Source: Phycisphaerales bacterium (GTDB lineage Bacteria > Planctomycetota > Phycisphaerae > Phycisphaerales > SM1A02). Taken from it: DNA of 8,739 nucleotides. The first letter of the stretch is position 1. The number at the start of each line of letters is the position of its first letter. Shown here piece after piece: positions 6,924 through 8,739 of this stretch. The notes beneath the pieces were generated by a model. The model saw only the letters and a program-made list of their open reading frames with translations, was not told the DNA's origin and did no database searches. The DNA is taken from assembly GCA_003520025.1 (NCBI GenBank), contig DOVP01000143.1, positions 1-8,739 of the forward strand, given 5' to 3'. The position numbers and the translations under genes were made by a program.

Positions 6924-7727
6924 ATGGAAGGCCCTTGCGAACATCCCGCCACCGAACCACTCATCGTCTTCGACTCGGTGAGCAAGGCCTTCGGCGGACC
7001 GCCAGTGCTGGACTCCCTCGATCTCAGTGTCCCGACCGGAAAAACAACAGTCATTCTCGGCCCCAGCGGGGCTGGCAAGAGCGTGATGCTCAAACTCATG
7101 ATTGGCCTGCTCCGCCCGGAATGCGGTGACATTCTGTTTGCGGGCAAGCGGATTGGTTCGATGAGCGAGCGGGACCTCTTCGCGGTTCGCCGCCGCATCG
7201 GCTTCCTGTTTCAGCAAGGTGCCCTCTTCGACTCGATGACGGTGCTGGAAAACGTGGCCTTTCCGCTTCGCGAACACACGGCCATGGATACCGCAGCGCG
7301 GCTGACCTGCGTCCGCGACACACTGGCCCTTCTGGGTGTCGAAACTCTGATCGATCGGCTCCCGGCCGAACTTTCCGGGGGACAACGCAAACGGGTCGCG
7401 CTCGCCCGCGCGATCGTGCTCCGCCCAGAGTGCCTGCTCTACGACGAGCCGACGACGGGGCTGGACCCGATTCGCAGCGATGTCGTCGCCAAACTCATTC
7501 AGATGCTGCAACGAGAACTGAGACCAACCAGCGTAGTCGTGACCCACGACATTCCGCTCGCCTTCAAGGTGGCCGATCAGATGCTGCTGCTCCGACAGGG
7601 ACAGATCCATCTCGCCGGCCCACCGGAGATCTTCACAAAGAGCGATGACGCCATCGTTCGCAGTTTCCTCGATGGGCACGCAACGGCCGAAGAGTTGTGC
7701 GCCATCGAGTCGGAGGTGGCCGCATGA
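6924..7727 (+). CDS. mlaF: ABC transporter ATP-binding protein, MlaF-like
   Basis: This is the cytoplasmic ATPase of a lipid (phospholipid) ABC transporter of the Mla/Mce type. From the preferred ATG it has 267 residues: Walker A GPSGAGKS (46-53), Q-loop FLFQQGALF (94-102), signature LSGGQ (150-154), Walker B CLLYDEP (170-176) with Glu175, D-loop TGLDP (178-182) and H-loop VTHD (206-209). The stretches LFQQGALF, VAFPLREHT and VRSFLDG resemble E. coli MlaF closely and separate it from generic ABC ATPases. The frame is open from 6858; ATGs occur at 6858, 6906 and 6924. None has a good Shine-Dalgarno, although a bare AGG precedes 6858. I chose 6924 because the extra residues have non-coding-like third-base usage and the family normally begins about ten residues before this domain. 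The stop overlaps the next gene's start as ATGA. Confidence 0.93.
   Translation: MEGPCEHPATEPLIVFDSVSKAFGGPPVLDSLDLSVPTGKTTVILGPSGAGKSVMLKLMIGLLRPECGDILFAGKRIGSMSERDLFAVRRRIGFLFQQGALFDSMTVLENVAFPLREHTAMDTAARLTCVRDTLALLGVETLIDRLPAELSGGQRKRVALARAIVLRPECLLYDEPTTGLDPIRSDVVAKLIQMLQRELRPTSVVVTHDIPLAFKVADQMLLLRQGQIHLAGPPEIFTKSDDAIVRSFLDGHATAEELCAIESEVAA
7712..7717 (+). promoter_or_regulatory. Shine-Dalgarno sequence of the mlaD-like gene
   Basis: GGAGGT lies inside the 3' end of the mlaF-like gene, 6 nt before the ATG at 7724-7726. It fixes the start of the MlaD-like protein and rejects the longer in-frame reading from 7697. Together with the ATGA overlap it indicates coupled translation of the two subunits. 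Confidence 0.8.
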
Positions 7728-8701
7728 ATGAGCGAAGCCGTGATGCGTTGATCGGTGTGTGCGCCATCCTTGCAGTCGTGTCGTTGATCATCCTGCTGGG
7801 GCTTTTCGGCGAAATCGACACCACACGGACCTGGCGGCTCTCGCTGCTCACGCCCGACACCGCAGGAATTACCGACAGCAGCCGGGTGTCACTCGACGGT
7901 GTGCCGATCGGAAGCGTTGAATCGGTTGCCCTCGATCCGGACGGGACATGGCCTGTTCGTATCACCACTCGCATCGACGAAGGGATTGTGATCCCCGCTG
8001 GCGTCACGCCGCTCACAACCGCCTCACTACTGACCGGCGCTGCAAATCTCTATCTCGAATCGCCATCACCACGCACGGGCAAGATGCTCCCCGTTGACGG
8101 CACTGCCCAACTCGCCGGCGTGATTCGCTCAAGTACCGTGCGGGATCTGACCACGGCCATCGACGAGCGGGTCGGACCGACGCTCGTCACCATCAACGAA
8201 CTTGGCGAGGCCTGGGCACCGGTCGGTCAAGGACTGAGCGATCTGCTCGGCCCTGCCCAGCCGGGCGAGCCTGCCACGCTCTCGAGGGTTGTGCAGCGGG
8301 CGGATGATGTGCTTGCTGCTGCTGCATCGTGGCTGGAAGACCCGCAACTCCGCGCCGAAGCAGGCGAAGTGCTGCACATGGCGCTGGCCGCAGTGGATCG
8401 GGCGGTCACGGCCATTGAGTCGTTCAACATACTGGTCACAAATCTCGATGCGCATTCTGCAGAGATCGCTGGCGAAGTCGCCGGTGCCGGCCGGGCGGTT
8501 TCGGAAACGCTGCATCAGGCAGGCGCCATCATGGCCAAACTCCGCGAGGGCGAGGGGACGGCCGGACAATTCCTGACCAACGCCGACCTCTACAACAACC
8601 TCGACGAAACCGCCAAGCAACTCGGCCGGATGTCCGAATCCATGAAACTCATGGTCGAACAAATCCGCGAAGAAGGCGTCGGGCCACTGTTGACGCCATA
8701 G
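7724..8701 (+). CDS. mlaD: MlaD/Mce-domain lipid transport protein
   Basis: This is a membrane-anchored substrate-binding subunit that works with an MlaF/MlaE ABC transporter to move phospholipids across the cell envelope. The 325-residue product has a short basic N-terminus, one membrane helix at about 8-28, and an MlaD/Mce beta-domain at about 36-114, with SRVSLDGVPIGSVESV (53-68) and ASLLTGAANLYLE (100-112) matching the usual '..V...G..vG.V..I' and 'l.G...i.l' elements. After that comes a long, mostly helical region rich in Ala, Glu and Leu (about 136-315), ending with GEGTAGQFLTNADLYNNLDE (276-295), close to the 'GtlGkLl.d..ly.nl' repeat common at the end of Mce proteins. The ATG overlaps the mlaF-like stop and has a strong Shine-Dalgarno. 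No signal-peptidase or lipobox Cys is seen. MlaE, the permease, is not within the window; the 38 bp after the stop show no clear gene. Confidence 0.9.
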   Translation: MNERSRDALIGVCAILAVVSLIILLGLFGEIDTTRTWRLSLLTPDTAGITDSSRVSLDGVPIGSVESVALDPDGTWPVRITTRIDEGIVIPAGVTPLTTASLLTGAANLYLESPSPRTGKMLPVDGTAQLAGVIRSSTVRDLTTAIDERVGPTLVTINELGEAWAPVGQGLSDLLGPAQPGEPATLSRVVQRADDVLAAAASWLEDPQLRAEAGEVLHMALAAVDRAVTAIESFNILVTNLDAHSAEIAGEVAGAGRAVSETLHQAGAIMAKLREGEGTAGQFLTNADLYNNLDETAKQLGRMSESMKLMVEQIREEGVGPLLTP

Positions 8702-8705
8702 CAAA

Positions 8706-8720
8706 CTGGGTGCCACCCGG
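8706..8720 (+). other. Small hairpin after the mlaD-like stop
   Basis: The sequence CTGGGTGCCACCCGG can form a stem of up to 6 bp, including one G-T pair, around a 3-nt loop, starting 4 nt after the stop codon. No T run follows, so an intrinsic terminator is not supported; the window ends 19 bp later and cannot show whether the operon goes on. Confidence 0.25.
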
Positions 8721-8739
8721 AATACACACCCCCGGAATA

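Noticed and set aside
6795..7679. 294-codon open frame on the minus strand opposite the mlaF-like gene
   Set aside because: It is antisense to an intact ABC ATPase with all nucleotide-binding motifs, and it overlaps the rhomboid start region.
8710..8739. Possible GTG start of another gene after the mlaD-like stop
   Set aside because: Only ten codons are visible before the window ends and no Shine-Dalgarno precedes it.

Overview
The window is ordinary-looking, GC-rich bacterial chromosome, densely coding on both strands and divided by one divergent intergenic region near 6.8-6.9 kb. I see no RNA genes, insertion sequences, CRISPR arrays, integrase or other mobile-element signs. The most likely source is a Planctomycetota bacterium, perhaps of the Phycisphaerae type. 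This is inferred from protein style only: a single-chain SecD-SecF with enlarged non-membrane regions, a YajC with a long N-terminal extension, and a rhomboid protease with an 'MGxxDRDYxR'-like N-terminus and a C-terminal 'EIDRIL...GLxSL...EKxLL' tail. No rRNA or other taxonomic marker is present, so this is a moderate-confidence guess.

Left and centre (about 6808 down to 1, minus strand): five genes run in the same direction with little space between them, in transcription order rhomboid protease, tgt, yajC, secDF, and a partial membrane-anchored protein of unknown function that leaves the window at base 1. The rhomboid stop and the tgt start overlap as GTGA. tgt and yajC are 23 bp apart, yajC and secDF 36 bp apart, and secDF and the last gene 85 bp apart. 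tgt-yajC-secD-secF is a widespread bacterial gene order. YajC and SecDF belong to the Sec holotranslocon, which uses the proton motive force to help export proteins after SecYEG-SecA; Tgt makes the queuosine-pathway modification of tRNA. The rhomboid at the head of the cluster is less usual and puts an intramembrane serine protease beside export genes.

Right (about 6924 to 8701, plus strand): an MlaF-type ABC ATPase and an MlaD/Mce-domain membrane-anchored protein overlap as ATGA, and the second gene has a strong Shine-Dalgarno sequence. Together they look like part of a phospholipid/lipid transporter of the Mla type. The expected permease (MlaE) is not in the window.

The roughly 115 bp between the rhomboid and mlaF-like starts should hold divergent promoters, but I cannot point to convincing -35/-10 pairs. 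I do not see a new biological system. The points worth checking are the large insertions in SecDF, the YajC extension, the extra soluble domain in the rhomboid protease, the histidine-rich insertion in Tgt, and the missing MlaE.
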